Shown: piece after piece, positions 11,527 through 23,014 of the stretch | Layout of the letters: each line of letters opens with the position of its first letter | How positions within the stretch are numbered: position 1 is the stretch's first letter | Assembly: GCF_026745355.1 (NCBI RefSeq) | Contig: NC_079206.1 | Location: forward strand, 26,665,845 to 26,729,844 | DNA length: 64,000 nucleotides | Direction of reading: 5' to 3' | Source: Beta vulgaris subsp. vulgaris | Taxonomy: Eukaryota; Streptophyta; Magnoliopsida; Caryophyllales; Amaranthaceae | Notes under the pieces: generated by a model | Databases searched by the model: none | Seen by the model: the letters and a program-made list of their open reading frames with translations, nothing else | What the model was told of the DNA's origin: nothing | Program-made: the position numbers and the translations under genes

Positions 11527-11695
11527 TTTCACTAATATTAATGGCTAAAAACAATTTTATTTTTTTGTTCGATAATATTAATTTTGTTGTTTTGTACAAA
11601 TTCGAACTTCAAATTCTAGCCATTGTTTGATTTTCGTACATCAGCATAAATGTGATTCTCCTGATGAAGATGACAAATTTTGTTCAATTTTCTTA

Positions 11696-11903
11696 AAGTA
11701 AGCAAAAAAAATATTGCAAATTGAACAAAAGTAAATAAAAATGAGCAAAAACGTAAAATGAGCAAAATACATAAAATGAACAAAAAATGTAAAATGGGCA
11801 AAAATTTCCTAAAACGAGCAAAAATTTCTTAAAATGAACAATACCGTAAAATGTGCAAAAATTTATAAAATGAGGAAAAATTTGTAAAATGAACAAGTTT
11901 TCC
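11696..11903. repeat. AT-rich minisatellite (~20-bp unit)
   Basis: About ten degenerate copies of a unit like TAAAATGAGCAAAAAT, with spacing near 18-24 bases. The unit is imperfect and no function is suggested. Confidence 0.7.
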
Positions 11904-11941
11904 GTTTTAGCATGATTTTTAGTGCATCCAACCTCCACTAA

Positions 11942-12271
11942 ACTATACTAATATATTAAAAGGGGTTCTTGATAAAGTATATGTTGCCACGTGAAATCTC
12001 CCTATTAACTAGAAACATGCAATATCATGTGCTTAACAAGGAATATGTACAAAAACAGTGTGTATTAAGATTCAAGCATGTGATTGTAAAGTAGACATCT
12101 TACCATCTTAACCAACTATTGGATATGCTCTTTACTCCAAATCAATATATATAACTTGAAAAATAAATGTATATACATATATAACAAACTAATGTGTAGT
12201 AGATATAAGTTCAAAACATAAAAATATTATTCAAAGTAAAAACTCAAGGCGTCGCCCGAGCTACACACTAG
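11942..12271 (+). mobile_element. Short Helitron-like element
   Basis: The left side reads ACTATACTAATATATTAAAAGG, close to the TCTATACTAATA start common in plant Helitrons but with the first T altered. The right side has a small hairpin, GGCGTCGCC (12248-12256), then 11 bases, then CTAG followed by T (12268-12272), which is the Helitron 3' signature. About 330 bp and no coding capacity, so a non-autonomous copy. Helitrons make no target duplication, so the call rests on end motifs only. Confidence 0.6.
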
Positions 12272-12608
12272 TTGTTTATCGTTTCATATCCACTAACATT
12301 GACTCTCGTAAAAAAATGAGAAACACAAATATATTATGGATTAGAAGGAGTAATATTTTTTCAAAAAAGTGGTGAAAACTACCCTACTAAATTAAAACGT
12401 AAAATATATCTCATTCCTAAAGTGTTCCTAGCGAGAATTGATTCCAGAATATTGATTTCATATTTCCCTATTGAACCAAGTATTATATTATGAGACGGAT
12501 GGAATACTATTTTATATGTAAAAAAAGAGGCAAGAGGTACTCTATTGCCAAAGCATTGCTAGCGAGAAATTGATCCATTGATTTCCTATTTTCCTCCCGA
12601 ACCACTTG

Positions 12609-12969
12609 GGCTCCGTTTGGTAGGGCGTAAAACATTTTTAGTGTAAATTGATTTTCATGGAAAACAATTTACAATGGAAAACACAATTCCAAAATTAGTT
12701 TTCCGTTGTTTGGTTCGATGTAAGAAAAATGATGAAATGAAAGGAAAATGAAAGGGAAAGCAAGGAGGTAGTGAGAGGAGTGTACAAGAGAGATAAGGAA
12801 AATAGTTTTCCCTTCATTTTGAAAGGAAAATGGTTTTCCATCATTGGGAGAGTAATTTTACCCCAAGGGAAAATGGTTTTACACTATTTTGCCAACCAAA
12901 CAATGTAAAACTGAAAATAGAGGAAAACAGTTTTTCGGGAAAATGTTTTACGCCCTACCAAACAGAGCC
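12609..12969. mobile_element. Harbinger-like MITE with 30-bp inverted repeats
   Basis: The 361-bp element has ends GGCTCCGTTTGGTAGGGCG and, on the opposite strand, GGCTCTGTTTGGTAGGGCG, and the match continues through TAAAACATTTT. Flanking triplets are TTG (12606-12608) and TTA (12970-12972), compatible with a TTA duplication changed once. The interior repeats GGAAAAT(G/T)GTTTT-like sequence. No protein is encoded. Confidence 0.78.
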
Positions 12970-13330
12970 TTAGAGAACGACTAAGATATGATGATTGAAT
13001 ATCTACATGTTAGATGTTACATTAGGTTTTTAAAGTGGCTGATCATGGTTTTTTTTTTTCTTTTTCTGAGACGCTTCCTCTCTAAAGAGAAAAGCACATT
13101 GGTAAAGTTTCTTTCTCTAGTGTATTTACACTACATAAATTAGGCAAAACATCAATATTCCCGTCCAATATTACAAATATGTTATGGAACCAAGATTAAA
13201 TATTCCAATGGAGTACATGTTAGGCGTCACTTCAGTTTCTTCAAGAAAACCAAATGCCAAACAAAGCTTACCTATTCCCCATCTTTTGTTGTCTTCTCAC
13301 AAGCACGGTCCTTCATATGTTAAAGCGCCT

Positions 13331-16300
13331 CTACTTAGTCTTTATCTGAAGCTGAATCATTTCTAACAACCCATCTTCAAGAGCATGATCACCAGAGAAA
13401 TAAGCAAGTAATCTCTCATGACTTTCCTCAGAGATTATACCGTTGTCCTTAAGTAGCCTTACAACATTACTTGATCGGTTCACATCTCCTTCCTCTTTCA
13501 AGTACTTTAGACACATCTCCGTGCTTTTCTTATCAAGCTTCCAACGTGATCCAGGATAATGTAATACGAGACTAGATTCCATTGATTTCACTGCCTTTAG
13601 CATCTGATTGCTTTTAACGTAAGCAAATGACATCCAACACCACGTTGATGCATTAGCCTTTTCCCAGTTCTTTGATTTCAGACTCTCCATTAAAGCCTCA
13701 GCCTTCTCAACTAGATCATTCTTGCAATAAAAGCTAATCAAGAAATTTGAGACACGGATGTCTTTGCTAAGATCACCAGCTTCCCATTCCTCATAAATCT
13801 TTTCTGCATTTTCTATGTCATCGAACTTCAGTATTGAGGATAGCATACACATATAGTCTCTGTTTCGTACTTTGAGCTTTTTGCATTCATTCCACATTCT
13901 CAACACTTCTTCCTTTTTTCCTGCTGTTGCATACATAGTAAGAAGATTGGAAAAAGCATCATTCTTATTCTTAGCAAAAGCTACCAATTTCTCTGATTTT
14001 TTAAGTAATTTCAGAGCCTTATCTACAGACCCTGCCCCAAGAAATCGATTTGCAACATCGGCATATGTCGCCCAATCAATATTGAGATCTGCATCAGTGT
14101 CTATCCTCATCAGAATTTTCTCAATGCCACCACTGTCGGATTCGGGTACATATGTATTCAACAGGATGCTATAAGTGTATTTATCAAATTTTATCTGTTT
14201 CTTCTCCATTTCATGTATCAGGGCATCTACCTTTTCATTATTTCTTGTTTGGCAGTAGAGCTTTAGCAACGCATTGTAATTTATGGTTTGCAGGGGAAAT
14301 CCAAATTCCCTCATCTTCTCTACAACACCTTCGGCTTTATCGACACATTTCACATGTGCATAGGAGTAGAGAAGTGCACCATATACTTCACATGTCCTCA
14401 TTAGCTTTGGAGTGTTATTGAAGTAGTTCTCTGCTTGTTCAATTCCATTGACCTTTGCAATCAATTCCAAACGAACAGCAACATCACACACAAAGGGATG
14501 CATATATCTTTTGTCACTCATCCATTGGGATATCTATCAAAGAAACAAACACACTCAATTATTAAACTTTAGCTGACCTGATAGGCATTGGGATATCTAT
14601 CAAAGAAACAAACACACTCAATTATTAAACTTTAGCTGACCTGATAGGATAAGGAAATAAGCTATCTGCAAGGCTACCATCCCATGCAGTATCATAGACA
14701 AGTACAAGCCTTATTAGTTGTCATTATCCAATAGATACCAGCTTACCAAATACTATTTAAATTTTACAAATTCACCACAAACTCATAGAAAAGAATGAAC
14801 TACAAACTGAACTCTACGTACAGAAGCTTGACCCAAGTTATAAACCTCTATGATACTCTTAACACACTTGCCCCACCACACACACACACACACATTCCAA
14901 ATAAGGCTCTATATTTAATCAGTTTTACATTTACAAATTTTACCAAAAAGCTTCATCAGGTGTCTATTCCAAGTATATTCTCGAGCTGCTTAATTCTAAA
15001 TCAGAAGATCATGGAGTAAGTCAAATATTAGAAAGTGTAGAAAATCAATTCAAAAAGTATTTCAACTTAAAAAAAAAGGTAAAAGCTTTCGGATAAGAAG
15101 TCAACAAGCATCTTACTAGACTTTCCATACACATGAGAGTAACATCACGATTTCTCCTAACGAGTAGACAATGATACTAGTAGGTAGTAATAAATGGTGA
15201 TGATAATGGATACTACATTATGTTCTAGGGTATAAAATTTGTAAGGAAATTCTTGTTCCAATGTCTATGGTAATGCTTGTCCATCCTCACTGAAAAACCA
15301 TATATTCTTCACAAAAATTTATTACCATTAATTAATACTCTAGAGGTCTTATTGAATGGTAATGGAAATTTGTGAAGAAACACAGATGTTTAGGAATCAA
15401 GTTCCGTTAACATGGCCATAGATATGATATAAATTTACATATAAATCCATCACCATTACCACCATGTACTAGCGACTGCCAAATGAACCATAAGGGACAG
15501 TGGAGCAAAGTGGTATGCTCCGCTACGGATAAGACATAGGAAAATAATTTGCTAATCATCTCATTAAAGTAGCCAAAGATCACACATTCTAAAAATTGTT
15601 TGAAGGGTGGCAACTGAGTTACTAGGTGATCTGTAATACCGATAAACTAAGTGATGCAGTATCATCCTTCATCGACGAGCACTGCCCCCATAAGAACATG
15701 GAGTCGGTATCATGGTGAAGGTAAGGTAACGCTGTGATTCTTGCTCAAAAAACAGACCAACTGAGGGGAGTCGCATCCACCCCATCGCAAGCACCTACAA
15801 TGTCATGATCACATTGGTTTACCCTTTTTTCTTTGGTAGTTTAACGGACGGTCGCCCCTCCAACAAGAAAGGGTATAAATATGAAAACTTCTCTGCCATT
15901 TGGATCGGAGAATTTATGGAGGAAGTCGGGTTTTAAATTTCCAGAAACCACACGATTATATAGCCAAAGGGAATAGGCCGCGCCTAAAATCATCCCAAGC
16001 GCTGCTAATGTGGCTACTAAGCTATTTCTTTGGAAAGCTCCTACTAAGATGAGAAATTCCCCGATAAAGCTGCTAGTACCAGGTAAACTCATATTGGCTA
16101 AAGTGAAAAAGAAGAAAATGGTAGAGAAATTCGGCATGGTGCTCACTAAACCTCCGTAATATCTAACAAGTCGAGTCTTATGTCGGTCATATAGAACACA
16201 TAGAAAAAGGGCTGGAGAAACCAATGCTTCTAATTACTTCTTTTCCTCTTTCCTTTTCGTCAACCTTCCTTCACCCTACAGATCAAGGGAAGTATATCTC

Positions 16301-17304
16301 TATCTATGAAACATGGAAACTTTCCGAACATGAGTTTCCTCGAACTCTACACGTTATAGTTCCCCAAACCCAATACATTTTGTGCTAAAGAAACAATAAT
16401 GACTGGGACCTCAGGCTTTCGTGTTCTCGAAACAGTTTCGTTCTTACAACCCAGACCATTTCCGTGCTACAAGAGCTCTATATAGCCTAGAACTTGTTAA
16501 GAGCATCCTAGCACAGCTTTCAAAGGTCATCCTAGTATTCCATGACCCATCAAATTAATTTAACTTTATGGTTAAGTCTTTACTTGTTTCATTAATTTGA
16601 TTCACAAAAACAAAACCAAACGAAAAAAATCAGCCATTACTTGTTTCCTAGCTTATTTAGAGCATTCCAGCAAACAAAATTACCCTATATTATAAAAAAT
16701 TGAAGCTCATGATTCTCACAATAAATAAGCATACTTATGTTGACATCCATATTGAACCAACAAAGTTACACTGTGCAAAAATCTCAATTATATAAAGGAA
16801 GAGGAGAAGACTTGGTGTCTACCCTGAATCAAATATAAGTTCAAATTAAAAACAATCTAACTCATCTTTACCAATTACTTTTTTTTATAAAAACAATCAA
16901 GGCCAAATTACACTACAATTCTATCAAAAACTTGAAAGCAGATAAAACGAGTATACGAAGAAAATGGAGGTGAGTATTAAAAAAAAAAAAAAGATGACCT
17001 GAAGTGCGTGTTTGAAGCGGCCATAACGGCGAAGCTCTCTAACGATGGTGCGTAGCTCATTTTGAGAAACGGGTCGACCCTCTTCAATCCACTTATCAAG
17101 TACTGGTACTATGGATTCATTAGAATTACCCACTGGTGATATTCTTCTGTACAACGTTGTTGTTTGTTGTTCTCTCTTCGGAGTTAGTGTTTTGGTTGAG
17201 TACAATTTTGTTTTTGACCTAAAAATGTAAATGTTGTTAAGGTCTGGTGATTGAGACTGAGAGAGAAAGCTTGATGTTCTACTAATTATGCGGGCTAGCT
17301 TCAT
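13331..17304 (-). CDS. P-class pentatricopeptide repeat protein, mitochondrial (two exons)
   Basis: Sequence-specific RNA-binding protein of the kind that processes or stabilises organelle transcripts. Exon 1 is 16999-17304 and exon 2 is 13331-14533. The junction is CAG|GTCATC to TAG|ATATCC, phase 0, and joins ...RFKHALQ to ISQWMSDKRY, a block well known in this plant PPR family (At4g21705-like). The product is 502 aa. The first ~45 residues are rich in Arg and Ser with no acid before about residue 21 (MKLARIISRTSSFLSQ), a mitochondrial presequence. From about residue 135 onward there are some 9-10 degenerate 35-residue repeats (NYNALLKLYCQTRNNEKVDALI, FSNLLTMYATAGKKEEVLRMW); no E, DYW or SMR domain. 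The frame is intact and this is the only convincing host gene. The 2.46-kb intron carries a NUMT and a tandem duplication of its own acceptor. Confidence 0.9.
14523..14648 (-). repeat. 63-bp perfect tandem duplication spanning the PPR splice acceptor
   Basis: 14523-14585 and 14586-14648 are identical 63-bp copies. The unit includes the 3' splice site and the first bases of exon 2, so the gene has two acceptor sites 63 nt apart. Using the upstream acceptor would add sequence with an in-frame TGA about 14 codons in, so only the acceptor next to exon 2 gives full-length protein. Confidence 0.92.
14877..14893. repeat. (CA)n microsatellite
   Basis: A short run of alternating C and A inside the PPR intron. 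Confidence 0.8.
15640..16550 (-). pseudogene. nad4: NUMT: mitochondrial nad4 exon with flanking group II intron sequence
   Basis: The minus-strand frame 15841-16224 reads the NADH dehydrogenase subunit 4 segment LYDRHKTRLVRYYGG...FIGEFLILVG...SLWLYNRVVSG, a proton-pumping membrane part of complex I. The match ends at FIPFLVG, where the reading passes into GCGACCGTCCG sequence that looks like the start of a plant mitochondrial group II intron (15640-15846). Keeping intron sequence implies transfer as DNA, not cDNA. Two residues seem to be missing in FLCV-LYDRH, so it has begun to decay. Sequence 16225-16550 also has an organelle-like look, but I could not assign it. Outer limits are estimates. 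It lies in the PPR intron, in the same orientation as that gene. Confidence 0.82.
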
Positions 17305-17762
17305 CTTTGATTAGGGGAGAGGAAATTAATTGTACCTAGGATGAGAGCTTGAAGAGGCTGGGAAGTATTGCCAGTTTCAAGAGTGGTAGATTTAGTGTTG
17401 GGTTGGGCTAGTTGGGATTTGGGTATAAGGGTTTTCGTCAAATTTAAAAATTTAATGATTTAGAATGATTTTGCACGTGTTTTTTAATTTTCAAATCGTT
17501 TTGGATTATAAATTTTTCCTTGTTATGAAGACCGTAGGAATTTCAACGCAAAATTGAACTCATGCAAATTTCATCCAGAATTATATGATTTGATTTTTCG
17601 CTTGAACTTAAATTTTGCTAAATTTGAATTGATCCTCATAACTTATTAGAATGAAATTGATTTTTTTCCCAAAAAAATGTTGCTTTAGAAAGTAAATTAT
17701 ATATTACTCTAAAGGCTAAATAAAAAAGGAGGATAGGTCGGGGATCAAAAATTTGTAAACAA

Positions 17763-18073
17763 TATCGCTAAGTGAGTTAACGATTTTGCTAAACTGAAAT
17801 AAATATTCCATCTACGTACACAATCTAGTTAGTGATTTTGATTGGAACTTTTTTTTGTTTCTGATTTTTTTTTCAATTGGTTGTGAATGTGTTATGGTGT
17901 ATTTGAATCAAAGTACTATTTCAAATTGCGATTTCATTAAGATAAACAACTCTTATGTTGTCAATTTACAAATTATAAACCGTTAACTTATTACATTTGT
18001 AAGTGGCTTATTTTAGAAAAGTTGCTAATTGAAATAGTGTTTTGATTGGCTAACCGCTAAGTCACTTAGCGAT
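17763..18073. mobile_element. Candidate small TIR element
   Basis: The left side reads ATCGCTAAGTGAGTTAACGA, and the right side on the opposite strand reads ATCGCTAAGTGACTTAGCGG. These are inverted ends of about 20 bp around a 311-bp AT-rich segment upstream of the PPR gene. I found no clear target duplication. The rest of 17305-18300 shows no coding potential. Confidence 0.45.
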
Positions 18074-18299
18074 TTTATATCGAAGTTAATTTAACTGAAT
18101 CGAATCTCCTATCTCCTAGACCTGGAAAACGGGTCGTTTAGTTTGAGTGATTTCGAGTTTGTTTAAATTCGAGTCTGTTTCAGATAGGTTTGGGTCCATT
18201 CTATTATGCTTTTGATTTGGCTATTTGTTTATCTAGATCGGCACTTTGAGTCATTCCGAATCAGATTGAACCGACTCGAGTCCATTTGTGTTTTGGATC

Positions 18300-21059
18300 T
18301 TGGTGGTCCAAAACATTGGAGGCTCTCAATGCCAAAGAGGTAAGCCTTTTCGCTTCATGAATTTTCTTGTAGATCAGGAAAGGTTTAATTAAAGTGGTGC
18401 AGGAAGCTTGGAATTCTACTTCTAGTGCTTATAAAATGAAAAGTATCTGGCTCAAGCTGAAAGCTGTCAAGGAAGCTTTGAAAAGCTTCCACTATAAAAG
18501 CTTTTCTAAGGCTCATTTCAAAGTGGAAGAGTTAAGAAAGAAGCTTGCTGCTATGCAAGCTTTGCCTGAGATGGAATATGATGCTGAAGCACAACAGGAG
18601 GAAAAATTGATATTAGATCAACTTAGGAAGTGGTCTGGAATTGAAGAGAGCATCTTGCATTAGACATCCAGGATTAATTGGCTTACTTTGGGGGACTCTA
18701 ATTCCAAATTCTTCTTTACTGCAGCGAAGGTGAGAAATGCAAGAAATAAGATAGCAGTGCTTCATAATAATCAAGGTGAGCTATTAACTGATCCTTCTGA
18801 TATCCAGGAGGAAATTACAAGCTTTTATAAGACACTCCTTGGTTCAAGATCTGAGCAACTGGAGGCTATTGATCTAAGGGTTGTGAGAGAAGGTCCTAGA
18901 TTGCATCCTGAAGAGTATTGTCTTCTAATGCAAGAAGTGACTACTACAGATGTTGATACTGCTCTTGCATCCATAGATGATGCAAAGGCCCCTGGATTGG
19001 ATAGATTCAATGCAGTTTTCTTCAAGAAAACTTGGCATATAATTAAGCGTGATATATATGCTGTTGTGCTAGAGTTCTTTGATCAAGCCTACATTCACAA
19101 TACTATTACTCTGATTCCCAAATTGGATAATGCTTTGTATGCAAAATACTACAGCTCTATTACCTGCTGCCCTATTGTATACAAGCTGATTTCTAAAATC
19201 TTAACCCATAGGCTTCAGAAGCTCATAACAACGGTTGTGAGTTGCTCTCAAACAGGGTTTATTCTAGGCAGGCAGATTGTGGATAATATCTTATTGGCAA
19301 CTGAGCTCATAAGAGGGTATAATAGGAGTCATATGTCTCCTAGATGTTTTATCAAGGTTGACATAAAGAAAGCCTATGATTTAGTAGAATGGGTGTTTTT
19401 GCAGAGTATGCTTAAGGAGCTTGGGTTCCCTGAAAGGTTTACTCACTGGATAATGGCTTGTGTCAAGTCTGTCTCTTATTCTATACTATTGAATGAAATA
19501 CCTACCAAGCCTTTTGATGCTAAGAAAGGCTTACGACAAGGGGATCCATTGTCTCCTTTTCTATTTGCTTTAAGTATGGAATACTTAAGTAGATGTTTGG
19601 GAGATATGAGTAAAAATCCAGACTTTAACTATCATCCCAAGTGTGAAAGGATTAGCCTAACTCATCTAATGTTTGCTGATGATCTACTCATGTTTTCTAG
19701 AGCAGATCATAGCTCAATAGGGAAGATTATGGCTGCCTGCCACAAATTCTCAAGGGCTTCAGGGCTTGAAGCTAGCAATCAGAAAAGTTGCATCTACTTA
19801 TCAGGGGTCCACCAGGATGTTGCTACACATCTTACTGAAATGATCCATATGCTTAGAGGTCTTCTCCCTTTCAAATACTTAGGAGTGCCTTTGGCTGCAA
19901 AAAAACTTTCTTTTTCCCAGTGTAAACCTCTAATAGACATAATTACTTCTAGGGCTCAACTGCTCAAGGGTGGATGGTGCATCTTTTGTCCTATGCTGGT
20001 AGGCTGCAGTTGGTGAAAACTATACTTGGTAGCATGCGGAATTATTGGGGGCAAATTTTTCCTCTCCCAAAAAAACTGATTAAAGCTGTGAAGGCCATTT
20101 GTAGAATGTTCTTGTGGACTGGTGGGTTAGAATAAAAAAAAGCTCCAGTGGCTTGGTCCTTCATTCAGCAACCTAAGACTGCAGGGGTGTTAAGTGTGAT
20201 CAACATGGTGCTATGGAATAAAGCTGCCTTATTGAAGCAACTTTGAGCTTTATCTTTTAAGTAAGATAAGTTGTGGGTTCGTTGGGTGCATGCATACTAT
20301 GTTAAAAGAGTTAACATTGATACAGTTACTGTTAGCAGTAACACCTCTAGGCTATTGAGGAAAATTCTGGTGTCTAGGGAGCTGTGGGTGGGAATTGGTG
20401 GTTGGGAGGAAGTGAGCAACACTCAAGAATTCCGTATAAAAAAAGCTTACAAACTCCTGCAAGAGTCTTTTGATAGAGTCAGCTGGAAAAGGCTCATCTG
20501 TAATAATAAAGCAACTCCTAAAAGTAAATTCATTCTATGGATGGCTTTATTAATTAAATAGACTGGCAACTGCAGACATAATTAACAAGTGGAAAAGGGA
20601 TGGTTGCCCTATAAGTAAACTGTGTGATGTAAAAGAAGAAAGTGTGCAACACTTATTTTTTGAGTGTGAGTATAGTATGGCTGTTTGGAAGGCAGTGCTG
20701 TAGTACATTGATTTAGCTCCTATCAATACTGCAGCTGGTGAACTGAGAAGAGGTGTCCAGAAGGCTAGGAGTAAGAGAAGCAAAGACAGACTGTATGTGA
20801 TGCTATTTACTGAAAGCTTATATGCCATTTGGATCCAGTGTAATAGCAAGTGCTTTAGGGACACTATGCTAAGCCCCCATGCTATTGTCAGGGAAGTAAT
20901 TTTTAAAGTAGCTTGTAACTGTAATGAGATTGAAAGATCTAGACTTTTGTTGGTGATCTAGTTGATTATGAAGTGTGGGTGGTTTGGGTTCTCACCCTTA
21001 GGTTGTACCTCATTTTTTTTGGTTATCAATAACAATTTTGAATTGCCAAAAAAAAAAAA
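18300..21059 (+). mobile_element. L1-type LINE, 5'-truncated
   Basis: A non-LTR retrotransposon remnant. It lacks the endonuclease domain and most of the upstream region, keeps the reverse transcriptase and the C-terminal zinc region, and ends in a poly-A run (21048-21059). The 5' limit is an estimate. I could not find a matching target duplication on both sides. Stops and at least three frame changes make it inactive. Confidence 0.85.
18394..20961 (+). pseudogene. LINE ORF2 remnant: reverse transcriptase and zf-RVT
   Basis: The enzyme copies element RNA at a nicked chromosomal target. 18394-18663 is the linker region before the RT (WLKLKAVKEALKSFHYKSF), ending at a TAG where the family usually has a sense codon. 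18688-20016 is the RT: DAKAPGLDRFNAVFFKK, TLIPKLD, SQTGFILGRQIVDNILLA, FIKVDIKKAYD, LRQGDPLSPFLF, and the catalytic FADD at 19672-19683. After frame changes near 20016 and 20240 the zf-RVT region can be read (20430-20700; CDVKEESVQHLFFECEY). The last frame ends near 20961. Spliced together these match the usual order for plant L1. Confidence 0.87.
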
Positions 21060-21181
21060 TTAACAAACAAAATTCTCCGCCTCTATGCTGACGTGGACAG
21101 TACTGAAGGGAAGTATTTGATTATCGCGTAAAGTAGGAAATTCTTTGTATTTTAGCATTATTGAGGGAAATTTTTTTCATA

Positions 21182-21470
21182 CACTAGAGGAAAAAAGCCC
21201 AAGGGTTGCGGTCAAAAGGGGCCCGGACTGCGTTTTTTGACCGTAGCCCTTGGACTAGTAGCCTTTGGCATTTAGGAAGCCCTTAGCGCGTTAAGGGCTG
21301 TGGTTAGGGCAAAAACCACAGCCCTTGGTGGGTAAAGGGCTGCAGTTAAGGGCCAAAAATGCAGCCCTTGGTGAGTTAAGGGTTGCGATTTTGGCACTTA
21401 ATTGCAACCCTTTACCCACCAAGGGCTGCATTTTTTTCCCCGGACCGCAACCCTTGTGACCCAAAATTTT
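21182..21470 (+). mobile_element. CACTA-like terminus with subterminal repeats (CACTA-0), one end only
   Basis: Starts CACTAGAGGAAAAAAGCCC and continues with at least six copies of an AAGGGCTG(C/T)(A/G)G unit in both orientations, the arrangement of En/Spm subterminal transposase sites. No matching right end (TAGTG) was found before 22500, so the element is truncated or disrupted. Confidence 0.65.
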
Positions 21471-22500
21471 TTTTTTTTTTCATTTTTTAGCCCAAAATTA
21501 TCCCCAAACAATTATATATATCTATAGAAAAGTATTATTTTTTCATTGCAAATCATATTTCTTATACAAATATATAGGAAGTTACAAAAATATGATACTG
21601 GAATTCAATTTGACAGCTTTATATTTTCTCTTATAGCATCCTCTTGTACGTCCCATCTAGATCAATTTCCAAACACCAGTATTTCTTATTAACATGAGAA
21701 CATATGGACGCCATCATACTCAACTCTATACTAAAATGAAGATTAATGAGCCGGAGATGATAGTTTGAAGACAACACATGTTCCTGAATTGAATTGATTA
21801 ACCTATTTTAGGAACTCATTGAATTATGGGTTGTTGTCTCATTCTCAACAATCTTGTTCTCCAAACACAAAGGAATTAAAAAATATTAATTCTGAAAACA
21901 AATCACTTTTCATACACTAAATATAATAGGAAAGGGGGTTGAGGAGGTGAGAAGAAACTGAGTAATAGAAGTTCAATTAACATCATAAATTAAAATATGT
22001 TTGTTCAACCATAAGTTTACGAAAGATACACAGAGATGTAAATCACCTGATCAAAGGAAAAACCAATGATGTACTCAATAAGGTCAAGAATGTGCAGAAC
22101 ATTAGATTTAACTATTTCAGGTGATAGTTCCTTTAGTAGATGATGAACAACGAGTGATACTAAAGAACATTAGCCAAACAACTCTGCCAAATTCCTAGCT
22201 AGTCCAAGATAGATTCATTAGATATCTTTGCAAACACCCTTCGTATTTGATGTACCATTTGCATCTTAGTTGTGCATTTTCCTGAACCAGCTATGTTTGA
22301 AAATCAACTTAGAGAGATTGATGAAATAATAAAAGAACAAACACATGCATGTTAATAGGACCTAGTAATTGACTTAGCACGAGAAAGTCGATACGAATGG
22401 TGTTAGCACTAGCACGAGAAGAACGAAAAAAACCAGATCAATGGAGGGAAGGGTGTGCTCCTAAAATACAAAAAAAAAGGTTGAATTTTGATGCACTTCC
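21471..22500. other. No gene seen; probably interior of the truncated CACTA-0
   Basis: AT-rich sequence without coding potential. Position after the CACTA terminus and before the copia-B LTR suggests it is the remainder of that element. Confidence 0.4.
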
Positions 22501-22791
22501 TGTAAATGAATGTAATATGTGACACGTGAGCTGCACATGTCACCAGTAAAACCTACGTGTCTAAATGGCACATGAGGTTTCCTTAGTCATGTGCGTATCA
22601 TTCTAGGGATTGCTACCCTAGTTGATTCCTAGTATTTAAAGGTTGTTACATTCAGTTGTACAAAGTAACAAACACATTCAGTATAGAAGGAGGAGTCGCC
22701 ATTGAGCTACCTACCATATCTAATCTTTCCTCTTCTACACTATACAGTACTTAGCTAATTTAATCAAACTCTCTACTCTATATTGTTTACA
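22501..22791 (+). repeat. 5' LTR of copia-B
   Basis: 291 bp, TGTAAATG to TGTTTACA. It is followed immediately by the TGGTATCAGAGCT primer site (22792-22804). Confidence 0.9.
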
Positions 22792-23014
22792 TGGTATCAG
22801 AGCTAAGAGAGGTAAGTGGAATCTGTTAAAGTTTATTGCTTTGATATAGTGTAGAAATTATATTAAACTGATTTCTTAGCATACAGTTGATTAGTCTAAG
22901 TTAGTAGTGAATTTTTTCCTTACTAAAGATTAAAACTTTTGCCTGTTTATCTTCTATTCTTGCGTCATGACTGATAAAGAATCTTCAAACAAAGTCTAAT
23001 AGCCCTCTGGACTA

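Noticed and set aside
11500..11540. Helitron 3' end (hairpin then CTAA-T) after the self-complementary element
   Set aside because: The hairpin is explained as part of the element's inverted arm, and copy 2 shows the same arm at its left end.
13872..14421. Plus-strand frames over the PPR gene
   Set aside because: Antisense shadows of the PPR coding exon with no recognisable domain.
15841..16224. nad4 as a working gene
   Set aside because: It is one exon plus intron sequence, has lost two codons and lies in a nuclear intron; a NUMT explains it.
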